A stretch of DNA of 5,879 nt from SVKR01 sp963605115 (lineage in GTDB: Bacteria > Bacillota > Clostridia > Oscillospirales > Oscillospiraceae). The first letter of the stretch is position 1. Each line of letters begins with the position of its first letter. The translations under genes were made by a program, and so were the position numbers. The stretch lies in contig CAVCTM010000120.1 in the NCBI GenBank assembly GCA_963605115.1, positions 1 to 5,879 of the forward strand. The letters run 5' to 3'. This document shows positions 5,341 through 5,879 of the stretch, in pieces. The notes under the pieces were generated by a model. The model saw only the letters and a list, made by a program, of their open reading frames with translations, had not been told where the DNA came from and ran no database searches.

Positions 5341-5879
5341 ATGAAGCATCAGAAAATTTCCGGCATTTATGCCGACGCTTCTGCGTTTGACGGGCAGGAG
5401 CTGACGGTCTGCGGCTGGGTCCGCACCGTGCGCGACATGAAAAACTTCGGCTTTATCGAGCTGAATGACGGCAGCTGCTTCAAGTCGCTGCAGGTCGTAT
5501 TTGAGAGGGGCTCCCTGAATAATTACGACGAGATCGCCCGCCAGAATGTTGGCGCCGCCCTCATCGTACACGGAACGCTGGTCTGCACGCCGGACGCCAA
5601 GCAGCCCTTTGAGCTGAAGGCGGACCGGATCGACGTGGAGGGCGCCTCCGCGCCGGACTATCCGCTCCAGAAAAAGCGCCACACCGTGGAGTTTCTGCGC
5701 ACGATCCAGCACCTGCGCCCGCGGACGAACCTCTTCTCCGCGGCATTCCGCGTCCGCTCCGTCGCCGCGCAGTCGGTCCACGAGTTTTTCCAGCAGCGCG
5801 GCTTTGTTTACGTCAACACCCCCATCATCACCGGCTCCGACTGCGAGGGCGCGGGCGAGATGTTCCAGGTCACGACGCT
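5341..5879 (+). CDS. asnS: Asparaginyl-tRNA synthetase, N-terminal part (cut by window end)
   Basis: 179 codons plus two bases are present, out of about 460 expected. The enzyme is a cytoplasmic class IIb aminoacyl-tRNA synthetase that joins asparagine to tRNA-Asn using ATP. Residues about 18-100 form the OB-fold anticodon-binding domain (LTVCGWVRTVRDMKNFGFIELNDG, here at 21-44). Next comes the hinge HTVEFLRTIQHLRPRTN (114-130), then the start of the catalytic domain: class II motif 1 around 135-162 (FRVRSVAAQSVHEFF, then GFVYVNTPII) and SDCEGAGEMFQVTT (166-179). 'CEGAGE' with 'FKSLQVVFE' favours AsnRS over AspRS. The ATG at 5341 is preceded by AAAGGAAAGGTG with rather long spacing (about 12 bases). 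An in-frame GTG at 5326 is ruled out by a TAA at 5332. It has its own promoter. Confidence 0.96.
   Translation, partial: MKHQKISGIYADASAFDGQELTVCGWVRTVRDMKNFGFIELNDGSCFKSLQVVFERGSLNNYDEIARQNVGAALIVHGTLVCTPDAKQPFELKADRIDVEGASAPDYPLQKKRHTVEFLRTIQHLRPRTNLFSAAFRVRSVAAQSVHEFFQQRGFVYVNTPIITGSDCEGAGEMFQVTT

Overview
The window looks like a chromosomal stretch from a GC-rich member of the Firmicutes, most likely a clostridial gut bacterium of the Oscillospiraceae/Ruminococcaceae type. This is inferred from the GC-rich codon use together with consensus sigma-A promoters, strong AGGAGG-type ribosome sites, a TTG start and a DUF4190 protein. The species cannot be read from the sequence. All supported genes are on the + strand.

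Layout: (1) bases 1-74 are the last 23 codons of an unrecognised gene. (2) After a gap with a near-perfect promoter (TTGACA-17-TAAGAT) comes a 113-residue DUF4190-type membrane protein, followed by a 13-bp perfect hairpin. (3) An Lgt-family integral membrane protein (lipoprotein diacylglyceryl transferase fold) starts at a TTG directly after an AAGGAGG site. Its active-site signature differs from that of E. coli Lgt. (4) Bases 1392-1715 carry no gene but are the most structured part of the window. They hold a ~196-base nested inverted-repeat element (1425-1620) that looks like a MITE or structured RNA, then a terminator-like hairpin with T-runs that ends just before the ribosome site of the next gene. 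(5) A full-length mfd (1170 residues) encodes the transcription-repair coupling factor. (6) A consensus promoter whose -35 box overlaps the mfd stop codon leads, through a short leader with two small hairpins, to asnS (asparaginyl-tRNA synthetase), which runs off the window after 179 codons.

The genes do not form one pathway. They are housekeeping functions (lipoprotein maturation or a paralog of it, DNA repair, tRNA charging), mostly in separate transcription units. The main point of interest is the mfd leader. No convincing mfd promoter lies downstream of the terminator-like hairpin, and a 9-base segment at the right end of the repeat element is exactly complementary to the 5' arm of that hairpin. 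This permits a mutually exclusive, attenuator-like fold. That idea is inference and needs folding, comparative and transcript evidence.
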